64,000 nt of DNA from an uncultured Tenacibaculum sp. GTDB lineage: Bacteria > Bacteroidota > Bacteroidia > Flavobacteriales > Flavobacteriaceae. Where the stretch lies: NCBI GenBank assembly GCA_937922085.1, contig CAKZVD010000038.1, positions 1 through 64,000 on the forward strand. Direction: 5' to 3'. Below are positions 17,321-25,691 of the stretch, one piece after another. The notes under the pieces are model-generated. The model was not told the origin of the DNA. It searched no databases and saw nothing but the letters and a program-made list of their open reading frames with translations. Position 1 is the stretch's first letter; each line of letters opens with the position of its first letter. The position numbers and the translations under genes were made by a program.

Positions 17321-17821
17321 TTAAAAGTTGTCTAAATCTAAGTTGTCTAAGTTTTCAAAATCATCAAAAGGATCATTAAAATCATCATCAAATTCGTTAG
17401 ATATAGAGTTTGATTCAAAAACTTTAGCTGGAGCTTCTTTAGGAGTTTCTCCAACGCTTAAGATTATTTTTGTTTCAGAAACAAGATCTTCAGATATTTC
17501 AATTAATTCAACATAAAAAGTCCACATGTGAAGAAAGTCATAGACATATATAAGTTTATCTTCTTTTTTAAGAAGAACTTCTTTTATGTTACAATTGGCC
17601 ATAGATAAACCTTGACTAATTTCCATCATATTAAATAAAGGAATTTCTTCTCCTTGATTCCATTCTTCATCACTTCGATAAAAAGAAGCCATCTCTTTTC
17701 CGTCAAACCCAAACGCATTAGTGATATCGAAATGTAATTTTTCTAAAGATAGATTTTCATTAATTATTAATGTTCTAATAACATCTTCTTCTACATCTAG
17801 TATTGCCCTAACTTTATACAT
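17321..17821 (-). CDS. pRiA4b ORF-3-like (IS1096 passenger-type) protein
   Basis: 166 residues starting MYKVRAILDVEEDVIRTLII. The first 110 residues resemble the plasmid pRiA4b ORF-3 / IS1096 TnpR-like family (LHFDITNAFGFDGKEMASFY..., followed by a YDFLHMWTFYVELIE segment), which binds no known ligand. The C-terminus is a very acidic tail (DDDFNDPFDDFENLDNLDLDNF). The frame is open 37 codons further upstream, but ATG 17821 starts the conserved domain and lies downstream of a promoter box. Despite the family name there is no transposase nearby, and such proteins are ordinary chromosomal genes in Flavobacteria. Confidence 0.75.
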   Translation of the reverse strand: MYKVRAILDVEEDVIRTLIINENLSLEKLHFDITNAFGFDGKEMASFYRSDEEWNQGEEIPLFNMMEISQGLSMANCNIKEVLLKKEDKLIYVYDFLHMWTFYVELIEISEDLVSETKIILSVGETPKEAPAKVFESNSISNEFDDDFNDPFDDFENLDNLDLDNF

Positions 17822-17840
17822 TGTTACACTTTTATAACTG

Positions 17841-17860
17841 CAAAAATACGTATTTTTACA
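17841..17860. promoter_or_regulatory. Divergent promoter palindrome
   Basis: CAAAAATACGTATTTTTAC reads TATTTTTG on the - strand (complement of 17841-17848), a perfect -7 box for the pRiA4b-like gene, and TATTTTTA on the + strand (17851-17858), a near-match facing the menI-like gene at 17896. The two boxes lie back to back on a shared palindrome, so one polymerase or repressor could block the other. Confidence 0.5.
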
Positions 17861-17895
17861 GCTCCTTAATAGTTTCATACATTTATTTAATTTAA

Positions 17896-18315
17896 ATGGA
17901 TAAAGAAGATATACTAATAAAACTAAATTCATATAATAAAAACACCTTGATGGAAACTCTTAATATGGAGTTTGTAAATATTGGTGAAAATTTTTTAACC
18001 GCAAAAATGCCTGTTACTTCAAAAGTACATCAACCTTATGGTATTTTACATGGAGGGGCTACTGCAGCTTTAGCAGAGACCGTAGGAAGTTGTGCTTCTG
18101 CTTTTTTTGTTAATGATAAAAATAAAATAGTTAAAGGTATAGAGCTTACCATAAATCATATTAAAAGTAAGAAAGATGGTGTTGTTTTTGCAACAGCAAA
18201 AGCAATTCATAGAGGAAGAACAACAGATTTATGGGAAGTGAAAATAGTAGATGAAGAGAATGATTTAATAGCTATTTGTAAATTAACAAATATCATCTTA
18301 GACAAGAAAAAGTGA
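17896..18315 (+). CDS. menI: Hotdog-fold thioesterase, MenI-like
   Basis: 139-residue acyl-CoA thioesterase of the PaaI/YdiI type. The active-site stretch VHQPYGILHGGATAALAETVGS (45-65; catalytic Glu61, HGG at 52-54) closely matches E. coli YdiI/MenI, which hydrolyses 1,4-dihydroxy-2-naphthoyl-CoA in menaquinone synthesis. The downstream isochorismate synthase is the first enzyme of the same pathway and supports this assignment. The stop codon overlaps the GTG start of the next gene, indicating translational coupling. Another acyl-CoA substrate cannot be ruled out. Confidence 0.8.
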   Translation: MDKEDILIKLNSYNKNTLMETLNMEFVNIGENFLTAKMPVTSKVHQPYGILHGGATAALAETVGSCASAFFVNDKNKIVKGIELTINHIKSKKDGVVFATAKAIHRGRTTDLWEVKIVDEENDLIAICKLTNIILDKKK

Positions 18316-19163
18316 AAATTTTAAAGAAGATATTAAAAGTGAGTTTTATTGTAATAAGTATACTTTTAATAGGGGTATATATTGCTTTTACATTTTTTAC
18401 TTCACCAAAATCAGATAAAAAAGTTTTAGAACCATACAAAACAAGTGCGATCATTCCTGTAATTTCTAAAGAAACATTTAAAGGGTTTGATTATCGAAAA
18501 ATTGAGATACGAAAAGATACAACCTTACCAACAATAGTATTTGTTCACGGAACAATAGGTTCCTTAAATGATTTTTCAAAATATATGTCTGATAGTTTAT
18601 TGCAAACTAAAGCAAATATGATTTCTTATGATAGAGTAGGGTATAATTATAAAGATAAAAATCCGGTTCAAGAAAGTATTGCTTTTGAAAAAAATATGCT
18701 TGTAGATATAATAAAAGAGATACCTAATAATAAAGTTGTGTTAGTAGGGTATTCTTATGGAGGACCTATAGCATTGGCTGTAAAAAAGAAAGTAAAAAAA
18801 ATAATTTTATTAGCACCAGCAGTACATGCTAAAGTAGAACCAATGCCATGGATGTTGAAGTTTTATAAATGGAGATTAACACGTTGGTTAGTACCTAAAA
18901 TATGGAAACAAGCAAGTAAAGAGAAGTTGTCACATAAAAAAGATTTAAATAATTTTGAAAATTCTTGGAAAGAAACTCCAAATAAAGTTGTGAGTATTCA
19001 TGGAAACGGAGATTGGATAGTACCATATGAAAATTCATTGTTTTTATCTGAACAGTTTTCAAAAGATCAATTTACTTTAGTAACAATACCAGATGTAAAT
19101 CATGGTTTAGTATGGTCTAAATTCAAATTAATTAAGCAACAAATATTAAAGCATCTAGATTGA
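18312..19163 (+). CDS. Membrane-anchored alpha/beta hydrolase
   Basis: 283 residues. An N-terminal membrane segment (about 8-29) is followed by an alpha/beta-hydrolase fold with oxyanion motif FVHGTIGS, nucleophile elbow GYSYGG (Ser148), acid HGNGDWIVPYE (Asp233) and His263 in VNHGLVW. It starts with GTG overlapping the previous stop (GTGA) and its own stop overlaps the next start (TTGA). It is sandwiched between MenI- and MenF-like genes, which raises the question of a MenH-type role, but MenH proteins are soluble, so I call it only a membrane-bound esterase or lipase. Confidence 0.8.
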   Translation: MKILKKILKVSFIVISILLIGVYIAFTFFTSPKSDKKVLEPYKTSAIIPVISKETFKGFDYRKIEIRKDTTLPTIVFVHGTIGSLNDFSKYMSDSLLQTKANMISYDRVGYNYKDKNPVQESIAFEKNMLVDIIKEIPNNKVVLVGYSYGGPIALAVKKKVKKIILLAPAVHAKVEPMPWMLKFYKWRLTRWLVPKIWKQASKEKLSHKKDLNNFENSWKETPNKVVSIHGNGDWIVPYENSLFLSEQFSKDQFTLVTIPDVNHGLVWSKFKLIKQQILKHLD

Positions 19164-20203
19164 ATATTTTTAAAAAGATAGAAACATCATTATTTAAAAA
19201 AAAACCTTTTGTAGTATATAAAAAACCGAATTCAATTTATGTGAATAGTTTTTTTCAAAAGAATGATGAAATATATACATCGAAATCTTACACTGAAACA
19301 GGTTTCATTTTTGCTCCTTTCGATTCTAAAGAAATGAATGTTATTATGCCTTTGTCTAAATCGGATTTAATAGAGGAGGAAATAAAATTTAAAAAGGAAG
19401 AATTCATAAAAAATAAAAGAATTTTAAATGAAGATGAAATTAAAAAACAAAAACATATTAAGCTTGTAGAAAAAGGAATTGAATCTATAAAAGAAAATTC
19501 TTTTAAGAAAGTTGTTTTGTCTAGAAAAGAAGAGGTCTTGTTAAATGATTTTTCTGTTTTAGAAACATTTGAAAAGTTAATAAATAAATACACGAATGCT
19601 TTTGTTTATGTTTGGTTTCATCCTAAAGTTGGAATGTGGATAGGAGCAACCCCAGAAACACTTTTAACAACTAAAGGAGGTCATTTTACAACAATGTCTT
19701 TAGCTGGTACGCAAACGCTTAAAAAGAATATAAATGAAGTTTCTTGGGGAGATAAAGAATTAGAAGAACAGCAATTAGTTACAGATTATTTAACGAGAAA
19801 GTTAAATACAGTAACTACAGACTATACTGTAAATAATTTAGAAAGTTTTAGGATAGGAAATTTATTACATTTAAGAACGAAGGTTTTTGGAAAATATAAA
19901 GGACCAATTGTAAATTTAATTAAATTATTACATCCTACGCCTGCCGTTTGTGGTTTTCCAATGGAAGCATCGAAGAAATTTATTTTAAACAATGAATCTT
20001 ATAAAAGGAAGTTTTATACGGGTTTTTTGGGTGAGTTAAATTTGAAAAAATCTTCAAATTTATATGTAAATCTAAGATGTATGGAAATACAAAATGGGTA
20101 CGGAATTATTTATGTAGGAGGAGGAATAACAGAAAGTAGTAATCCTGAAAAAGAATGGGAAGAAACAATTGCTAAATCATTCGCAATTAAAGATAGTATA
20201 TAA
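19160..20203 (+). CDS. menF: Isochorismate synthase / chorismate-binding enzyme
   Basis: 347-residue chorismate-binding protein that would convert chorismate to isochorismate, the entry step to menaquinone (or a siderophore). Conserved blocks: GATPETLL, MSLAGTQ, the EEQQLVTDYL helix, HLRTKVFG, LLHPTPAVCGFPMEAS and FYTGFLGELN, ending in YVGGGITESSNPEKEWEET. The start is TTG overlapping the upstream TGA. Placement after a MenI-like thioesterase supports menF over entC. About 40 residues shorter than E. coli MenF, as usual for Bacteroidetes. Confidence 0.85.
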   Translation: MNIFKKIETSLFKKKPFVVYKKPNSIYVNSFFQKNDEIYTSKSYTETGFIFAPFDSKEMNVIMPLSKSDLIEEEIKFKKEEFIKNKRILNEDEIKKQKHIKLVEKGIESIKENSFKKVVLSRKEEVLLNDFSVLETFEKLINKYTNAFVYVWFHPKVGMWIGATPETLLTTKGGHFTTMSLAGTQTLKKNINEVSWGDKELEEQQLVTDYLTRKLNTVTTDYTVNNLESFRIGNLLHLRTKVFGKYKGPIVNLIKLLHPTPAVCGFPMEASKKFILNNESYKRKFYTGFLGELNLKKSSNLYVNLRCMEIQNGYGIIYVGGGITESSNPEKEWEETIAKSFAIKDSI

Positions 20204-20246
20204 AAAACCACTAATAGACAAAAATATGCCAAGTTTAGTGGTTTTT
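20203..20246. terminator. Terminator after menF
   Basis: AAAAACCACTAA (20203-20214) pairs with TTAGTGGTTTTT (20235-20246), with a T run after it. It lies between convergent genes and can serve both strands. Confidence 0.75.
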
Positions 20247-20277
20247 ACTTGTGTAAATTGAATTTGAACTAAATCGG

Positions 20278-20661
20278 TTATATATCTTCAAATGAAACGT
20301 CAGTAAAACTCTCAGTAGTTTGTTCAACTAATGTCTCAGTCTCAGTTGTTACTTCTGTATCTTCTGCTTTTTTGTAATCTTTTTGGTGTCTTTCACTAAT
20401 AACTTCACTACCTTTTTTAGTTATGATATAATCGGTAGCTTTGTTAAGCATTTCTTGAAAATCACTAAAATCTTCTTTGTATAAATAGATTTTGTGTTTT
20501 TGATAATGGAAAGACCCATCGTCATGTGTAAACTTCTTACTTTCAGTGACTGTTAAATAATAATCATCTGCTTTAGTAGCTCTAACATCGAAAAAATAGG
20601 TTCTTCTTCCCGCTCTTAATACTTGTGAAAAGATCTCTTCTTGTTCAACTCTCTCGCTCAT
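20278..20661 (-). CDS. PUR-alpha-like nucleic-acid-binding protein (DUF3276)
   Basis: 127 residues. The first 80 (VLRAGRRTYFFDVRATKADDYYLTVTESKKF...KIYLYKEDFSDFQEML) match the DUF3276 family, whose members fold like eukaryotic Pur-alpha and bind single-stranded DNA or RNA. The tail is acidic and rich in Glu and Thr (TEVTTETETLVEQTTE). It is a small conserved Bacteroidetes protein with an unknown cellular role and a monocistronic context. Confidence 0.85.
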   Translation of the reverse strand: MSERVEQEEIFSQVLRAGRRTYFFDVRATKADDYYLTVTESKKFTHDDGSFHYQKHKIYLYKEDFSDFQEMLNKATDYIITKKGSEVISERHQKDYKKAEDTEVTTETETLVEQTTESFTDVSFEDI

Positions 20662-20741
20662 AATTCAAGTCTTAGTAATCTTAGTTATTTGTTTTTTCTC
20701 TAACAAATCTAACAAAATATTTCACTTACACATATAAAACT

Positions 20742-22496
20742 CTAAATTTCTTTTTCTAAAAGTTGTTGTTCGTATAAGTTTTTGTATATGCCACCTTGTG
20801 TTATTAGTTGATTGTGAGTTCCTTGTTCTGCGATTTTTCCGTTTTCAAGGATGATGATTTTATCTGCATTTTTAACAGATGAAACTCTATGGCTTATAAT
20901 GAAGGTAGTTTTATCTTTAGAAACACGTTGTAAATTTGACAATATTTTTTCTTCTGTTTCAGTATCTACAGCGGAAAGACAATCATCAAAAACTAATATT
21001 TTAGGATCTTTAATAATGGCCCTAGCAATAGACGTACGCTGTTTTTGCCCGCCAGAAAGAGTTACTCCACGTTCTCCTAAAATAGTTTTATAGCCGTTGT
21101 TAAAAGTCATAATATTATCATGTATAACAGCATTTTTAGCGGCATTTACAATGTCTTCTTCACTAGCATTGTTTTTACCAAACTTAATATTGTTTTCTAT
21201 GCTATCAGAAAATAAAAAAGGATCTTGTGGTACAAAACCTATTTGATCTCTCATATCATATAGGTTTAATTCTTTAATAGGAGTTTCATCTATATATATA
21301 GTACCTTCAGTAGTATCATACATTCTGGTAATAAGATTAGCTATAGATGTTTTTCCACACCCAGTTTTTCCCATAAAAGCAATGGTTTCTCCTTCATTAA
21401 TATCAAAGCTTAAGTTTTTTAAAGCGGTAATATTAGTATCTTCATAAGTTAAAGAGACATTCTTAAAACTGATTTTTCCTTTAAGATTTGTTTTAGAGTT
21501 GTTTAAATTTTGAATATTAGGTACTTGTTGTAAAAATTCATTTATTCTTTGTTGAGAAGCTTCTGCTTGTTGAATAATAGAAGTTACCCAACCAACTATT
21601 GCTACTGGCCATGTTAAAATGTTTACATATAAAATAAACTCAGCAATAACACCAATTTTAATATGTCCAGCAATATATTGTTTACCTCCAATGTAAAGGA
21701 CTAAAATATTACTGATTCCTATTAAAAAAACCATTAAAGGGAAAAACAATGCTTGTACTTTAGAAAGATCGATGTTTTTCTCTTTTGCTTCGTCAGCTAA
21801 CTCATTAAAATTATTGAGCACATTTTTTTCTATAGCATAAGATTTTACCACATTAATACCAGAGAAAAATTCTTGATTAAAAGTCGTTAATTTTGAAAGG
21901 TATTCCTGAACAATAGTGGTTCTTTTATTAATTTGTTTACTTAAAAAGAAAATAGAAAGTGATAATACAGGAAAAGGTATTAGTGTGTACAAAGTAAGTT
22001 CTAAATCAGTATTTATCATCTTTGTAAAACCAATAGCAAATAAAACAACCATGTTTAAAGAATACATGATTGCCGGCCCAAAATACATTCTTACTTTAGA
22101 TACGTCTTCAGAGATTCGATTCATTAAATCACCGGTTCTATTTTTTTTATAAAAACTAACAGATAGTTTTTGATATTGCTGATAAATCTCATTTTTTACA
22201 TCAAATTCAATCAATCTAGAAACAACAATGATTGTTTGCCGCATTAAAAAAGTGAAAAAACCAGCTAACAAAGTAATACCTATAATGATTAAAATATTAA
22301 TAAATAATTCATGTTTAACTTCATCTAAACTGACAGTATTTCCCCTTAAATAATCTTCAACAATATTTAAAGAGTTTTTAATGATTTCAGGAATTTTTAA
22401 TGCTAAAAGCTTTGATAGTATGGTGATTATGATACCAACAAATAATCGCCATTTATATTTTATAAAATATTTATTTAAGTATTGTAATGCCTTCAA
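20742..22496 (-). CDS. ABC exporter, fused permease/ATPase (MsbA-like)
   Basis: 584 residues. The N-terminal half has six membrane segments (about 18-320). The C-terminal ATPase has Walker A AFMGKTGCGKTS, Q-loop GFVPQDPFLFSDS, signature LSGGQKQR, Walker B ILVFDDCLSAVD and the switch FIISHRVSSV. This is the MsbA/LmrA half-transporter layout, which works as a homodimer exporting lipids or hydrophobic compounds. There is no peptidase domain, so it is not an obvious leader-cleaving bacteriocin exporter. The substrate is unknown. Confidence 0.9.
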   Translation of the reverse strand: MKALQYLNKYFIKYKWRLFVGIIITILSKLLALKIPEIIKNSLNIVEDYLRGNTVSLDEVKHELFINILIIIGITLLAGFFTFLMRQTIIVVSRLIEFDVKNEIYQQYQKLSVSFYKKNRTGDLMNRISEDVSKVRMYFGPAIMYSLNMVVLFAIGFTKMINTDLELTLYTLIPFPVLSLSIFFLSKQINKRTTIVQEYLSKLTTFNQEFFSGINVVKSYAIEKNVLNNFNELADEAKEKNIDLSKVQALFFPLMVFLIGISNILVLYIGGKQYIAGHIKIGVIAEFILYVNILTWPVAIVGWVTSIIQQAEASQQRINEFLQQVPNIQNLNNSKTNLKGKISFKNVSLTYEDTNITALKNLSFDINEGETIAFMGKTGCGKTSIANLITRMYDTTEGTIYIDETPIKELNLYDMRDQIGFVPQDPFLFSDSIENNIKFGKNNASEEDIVNAAKNAVIHDNIMTFNNGYKTILGERGVTLSGGQKQRTSIARAIIKDPKILVFDDCLSAVDTETEEKILSNLQRVSKDKTTFIISHRVSSVKNADKIIILENGKIAEQGTHNQLITQGGIYKNLYEQQLLEKEI

Positions 22497-22586
22497 ATTA
22501 ATAAATGAATTTTAAGAATAGTTTTTTGTTTTTATTTAAACAGAAAACGTTTTCTTGTTGTGTTATCCTCAATTTAAGCGTCTTTT

Positions 22587-22618
22587 TTTGGTTTATAATT
22601 ACGAATTTCATATTTTAG
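22587..22618 (+). promoter_or_regulatory. Promoter of the leucine dehydrogenase gene
   Basis: TTTG (22587-22590), 20 bases, then TATTTTAG (22611-22618), fits the Bacteroidetes promoter (TTTG-N19/20-TAnnTTTG) with one mismatch. It lies about 55 bases before the ATG at 22673. Confidence 0.55.
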
Positions 22619-22672
22619 CAACTTTAAAGTTAAGAAATAATAAAATGTTTCTTTATTAAAACAAACTAACAT

Positions 22673-23773
22673 ATGATGTCGGAAATTATTGATACTAAAG
22701 ATCTTAAAAATGATCCTGTTTTTGGACAGTTATCTTTTGATGGTCACGAACAAGTCGTTTTTTGCAATGACGAAGATACAGGTTTAAAAGCAATTATTGG
22801 TATACACAATACAACTTTAGGACCTGCTTTAGGAGGTACTAGAATGTGGCAATACAAAACAGAATGGGAAGCTTTAAATGATGTATTACGTTTATCTCGT
22901 GGAATGACTTATAAATCAGCAATAACTGGTTTAAATTTAGGTGGAGGTAAGGCTGTAATCATAGGTGATGCTAAAACACAAAAGAACGACGCTTTAATGC
23001 GTAAGTTTGGAGAATTTGTGAATTCATTAGGCGGGAAATATATTACTGCAGAAGATGTAGGGATGGAAACTCGTGACATGGATGTAATAAGAGAGGTGAC
23101 AACAAGTGTTACAGGTATTTCTGAATCTAAAGGAGGATCAGGAAACCCTTCACCTGTGACTGCTTATGGTGTTTACATGGGAATGAAAGCTGCTGCTAAA
23201 TATAAGTTTGGTTCTGATAAATTAGAAGGAAAGAAAATATTAGTTCAAGGAGTTGGCCATGTTGGAGAAACTCTAGTTAAGCACATTACAGACGAAGGAG
23301 CTCAAGTTGTTTTAAATGATATAAATGAAGCTCGTTTAGAAGAATTAAGTAAAAAATACAATGCAAATGTTGTTTTAGGGAACGATATTTACGGTTTAGA
23401 TTTAGATATTTATGCACCTTGTGCATTAGGGGCTACAGTAAATGATACTAGTATTGCTCAGTTACAAGCTAAAGTAATTGCTGGTGCGGCTAATAATCAA
23501 TTAGCAAATGAGGTAAAGCATGGAAAAATGTTACAAGAAAGAGGTATTGCTTATGCTCCTGATTTCTTAATTAATGCTGGTGGTATCATAAACGTATATG
23601 CAGAAGTTGAAGGTTATGATAAAAACGAAAGTTTAAAAAGAACTGAAAACATATATAATACAACGCTAGAAATCTTTAATTTAGCGGAAAAAGAAAACAT
23701 AACAACATACAGAGCTGCGTTTAATATTGCACAAGCTAGAATTGATGCTCGTAAAAAAGAACAAAATAGCTAA
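22673..23773 (+). CDS. Leucine (Glu/Leu/Phe/Val family) dehydrogenase
   Basis: 366 residues, the size of leucine dehydrogenases, which deaminate branched-chain amino acids with NAD+. Conserved catalytic stretch GGTRMWQY and GLNLGGGKAVI with the catalytic Lys, the TAEDVGMETRDMD motif with the catalytic Asp, and the Rossmann motif VQGVGHVGETL followed by the acidic end LNDINEARL that selects NAD. Flavobacteria generally carry one such gene for branched-chain amino acid use and branched fatty acid precursors. The ATG at 22673 is followed directly by a second ATG at 22676, and either could be used. Confidence 0.9.
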   Translation: MMSEIIDTKDLKNDPVFGQLSFDGHEQVVFCNDEDTGLKAIIGIHNTTLGPALGGTRMWQYKTEWEALNDVLRLSRGMTYKSAITGLNLGGGKAVIIGDAKTQKNDALMRKFGEFVNSLGGKYITAEDVGMETRDMDVIREVTTSVTGISESKGGSGNPSPVTAYGVYMGMKAAAKYKFGSDKLEGKKILVQGVGHVGETLVKHITDEGAQVVLNDINEARLEELSKKYNANVVLGNDIYGLDLDIYAPCALGATVNDTSIAQLQAKVIAGAANNQLANEVKHGKMLQERGIAYAPDFLINAGGIINVYAEVEGYDKNESLKRTENIYNTTLEIFNLAEKENITTYRAAFNIAQARIDARKKEQNS

Positions 23774-23792
23774 AACGAACCAATAAAAATTA

Positions 23793-23800
23793 TATTTTTG
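23793..23800 (+). promoter_or_regulatory. -7 box before nusB
   Basis: TATTTTTG is a perfect TAnnTTTG match in the gap between leucine dehydrogenase and nusB. The predicted transcript start (about 23805) coincides with the left arm of the hairpin at 23804. Confidence 0.45.
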
Positions 23801-23803
23801 CAA

Positions 23804-23835
23804 GGCGATAGAGTATTAACTTTATCGCCTTTTTT
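23804..23835 (+). terminator. Hairpin with T run in the nusB leader
   Basis: GGCGATA (23804-23810) pairs with TATCGCC (23823-23829), followed by six Ts. It can end the upstream dehydrogenase transcript and, if the -7 box at 23793 is used, would also lie at the very start of the nusB message. Confidence 0.65.
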
Positions 23836-23851
23836 AAAGTTCCTAATTATA

Positions 23852-24790
23852 ATGATCAATAGAAGACACATTCGTTTAAAAGTAATGCAATCTGTATATG
23901 CAATGCAGCAATCTCAAAATACAGATTTAATCAAGGAAGAGAAGTTCTTGAAATATAGTATTGAAAAAATGTTTGATTTATACGTGTTAAATTTTCAACT
24001 ATTGATTGAAGTACAAAATTTAGCGCTCAAAAAAATTGAACTTTCTAAAAAGAAAATTTTAGCAACCAAAGAAGATTTAAATCCGAATACTAAGTTTGTT
24101 AACAATAAATTACTTAACCAAATAAAAACAAGTGTAAGTTTAGAAGGTTATGTATCGTTACATAAAATGGATAATTGGGTTTTAGAAAGTGAATATGTTA
24201 AAATTATATGGGATAATTTATCTGGAAGTGAATTGTATAAGCAATACATGAGTTCTACTGAAGATTCATATCATGAAGATCAAATTTTCCTTGTAAACTT
24301 TTTTAAAGAAATAATAGCTCCAAATGAAAAATTAGCTGATTATTTTGAAGATTCAATGATTTCTTGGGTTGATGATATACCATTTGTAAATACATGGATT
24401 GTTAAAACATTAAATAAACAGAAGAAACAAAATGTTTTTACTTTAGGAAGTTTGTATAAAGATGATGATGACAAAAGGTTTGTTTCTAGCTTGTTTAATA
24501 AAGTGATGTTGCATAAGCATAAGTATGATGAAGATATAAGAGAAAAAACGCCTAATTGGGAAACAGACAGGATAGCTGATATTGACATGATTTTATTAAA
24601 GATGGCTATTACAGAGTTTTTACAATTTCCATCTATACCTAGTAGAGTTACAATTAATGAATATATTGAGTTAGCTAAAGATTACTCAACAACCAAAAGT
24701 GGTTATTTTATTAATGGAGTATTAGATAAGTTGTCTAAAGATTATACAGAAACAAAAAAGATGGTAAAAATAGGTAGAGGTTTACTTTAA
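23852..24790 (+). CDS. nusB: Transcription antitermination factor NusB (long Bacteroidetes form)
   Basis: 312 residues. The opening INRRHIRLKVMQSVYAMQQS and the C-terminal block (DRIADIDMILLKMAITEFLQFPSIPSRVTINEYIELAKDY... GYFINGVLDKLSKD) are the NusB fold, here split by a long helical insert as usual in Bacteroidetes. NusB binds NusE/S10 and boxA RNA to prevent premature termination in rRNA operons. The frame opens 18 codons earlier (23798), but those codons overlap the terminator hairpin and the family starts at MINRRHIRLK. It leads a run of five genes on the same strand through coaE. Confidence 0.9.
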   Translation: MINRRHIRLKVMQSVYAMQQSQNTDLIKEEKFLKYSIEKMFDLYVLNFQLLIEVQNLALKKIELSKKKILATKEDLNPNTKFVNNKLLNQIKTSVSLEGYVSLHKMDNWVLESEYVKIIWDNLSGSELYKQYMSSTEDSYHEDQIFLVNFFKEIIAPNEKLADYFEDSMISWVDDIPFVNTWIVKTLNKQKKQNVFTLGSLYKDDDDKRFVSSLFNKVMLHKHKYDEDIREKTPNWETDRIADIDMILLKMAITEFLQFPSIPSRVTINEYIELAKDYSTTKSGYFINGVLDKLSKDYTETKKMVKIGRGLL

Positions 24791-24842
24791 AGTAGATAAA
24801 AAAAAATAGTTTATTTTTACGTAGAATATATTTAAATAAAAA

Positions 24843-25313
24843 ATGAAACAAATAATAATAAGATTAGCCATTCTTACTTCAATATTAACTTTAGTATCTT
24901 GTGGTAATAAAGGAAGTAATGCTGCTTCAAAAGTTATAAAAGATAATGTATTACAGGCAGAAAAAAGAGACCAAGAGATAAATGCAGGTGCACCAGAAAT
25001 TACTTTTGATAAAGTAGAATATGATTTTGGAAAAGTAGATGAAGGTTTTAAAGTAGAAACTTCTTTCAGCGTAACAAATTCAGGTAAATCAAACTTAGTA
25101 ATTACTGACGCAAAAGCAAGTTGTGGATGTACAGTGCCTACATGGCCTAAAGATCCTATAAAACCAGGAGAAACAGCAGAGGTTCAAGTAAAGTTTGATA
25201 CTTCTGGTAAGCCAAATAAACAAAGTAAAACAGTAACGTTGCATACAAATACAGTAAAAGGACAAGAAATATTGAAAGTTTCTGGATTTGTAACACCTAA
25301 AAAGAAAAGTTAA
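24843..25313 (+). CDS. DUF1573 lipoprotein
   Basis: 156 residues with a lipoprotein signal (LTLVSCGNKG, Cys near residue 20). The mature part is a DUF1573 domain, an Ig-like fold: APEITFDKVEYDFGKVDEGFKVETSFSVTNSG, then the family hallmark ASCGCTVPTWPKDPIKPGE. It is probably anchored in the periplasm or outer membrane; the function is unknown. Its stop overlaps the yajC start by one base. Confidence 0.85.
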   Translation: MKQIIIRLAILTSILTLVSCGNKGSNAASKVIKDNVLQAEKRDQEINAGAPEITFDKVEYDFGKVDEGFKVETSFSVTNSGKSNLVITDAKASCGCTVPTWPKDPIKPGETAEVQVKFDTSGKPNKQSKTVTLHTNTVKGQEILKVSGFVTPKKKS

Positions 25314-25624
25314 TGTTTAAAGTATTTTTTTTACAAGCTGGTGGTTTTGGTGATCAGAAAGGAATGATCTTTATGTTTGGGGCTCTTGTTGTGATGTATG
25401 TCTTTTTGATTTTACCACAAAAAAGAAAAGCAAAAAAAGAAAAACAATTTAGAACTGAACTAAAAAAAGGAATAAAGGTAGTAACAACAAGCGGTATTCA
25501 CGGTAAAATAGCTGAAATTAATGATACTAATAATACCGTTGTCATAGAAACAGGTGCTGGGAAAATAAAATTTGAAAGAGCTGCAATTTCTATGGATTTA
25601 ACACAAAGATATTTAGATAAATAA
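25313..25624 (+). CDS. yajC: Preprotein translocase accessory subunit YajC
   Basis: 103 residues: one membrane segment (about 15-33, GMIFMFGALVVMYVFLIL) followed by the YajC cytosolic fold LPQKRKAKKEKQFRTELKKGIKVVTTSGIHGKIAEI. It associates with SecDF. Coupled to the DUF1573 gene by a TAATG overlap. A terminator follows. Confidence 0.9.
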   Translation: MFKVFFLQAGGFGDQKGMIFMFGALVVMYVFLILPQKRKAKKEKQFRTELKKGIKVVTTSGIHGKIAEINDTNNTVVIETGAGKIKFERAAISMDLTQRYLDK

Positions 25625-25642
25625 AAAACTATTTGTAAATTT

Positions 25643-25668
25643 AAAGTGAGCATTAGCTCACTTTTTTT
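25643..25668 (+). terminator. Terminator after yajC
   Basis: AAAGTGAGC (25643-25651), loop ATTA, GCTCACTTT (25656-25664) with the T run continuing to 25668. A well-formed intrinsic terminator inside the nusB-coaE run; partial read-through is likely needed if the downstream genes lack their own promoter. Confidence 0.75.
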
Positions 25669-25691
25669 GTTTTTAATCTTAACTCATTTTA

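Noticed and set aside
17321-17821. IS1096 passenger-like gene as a sign of an insertion sequence.
   Set aside because: No transposase, inverted repeats or target duplications are visible nearby; the family is widespread as chromosomal genes.
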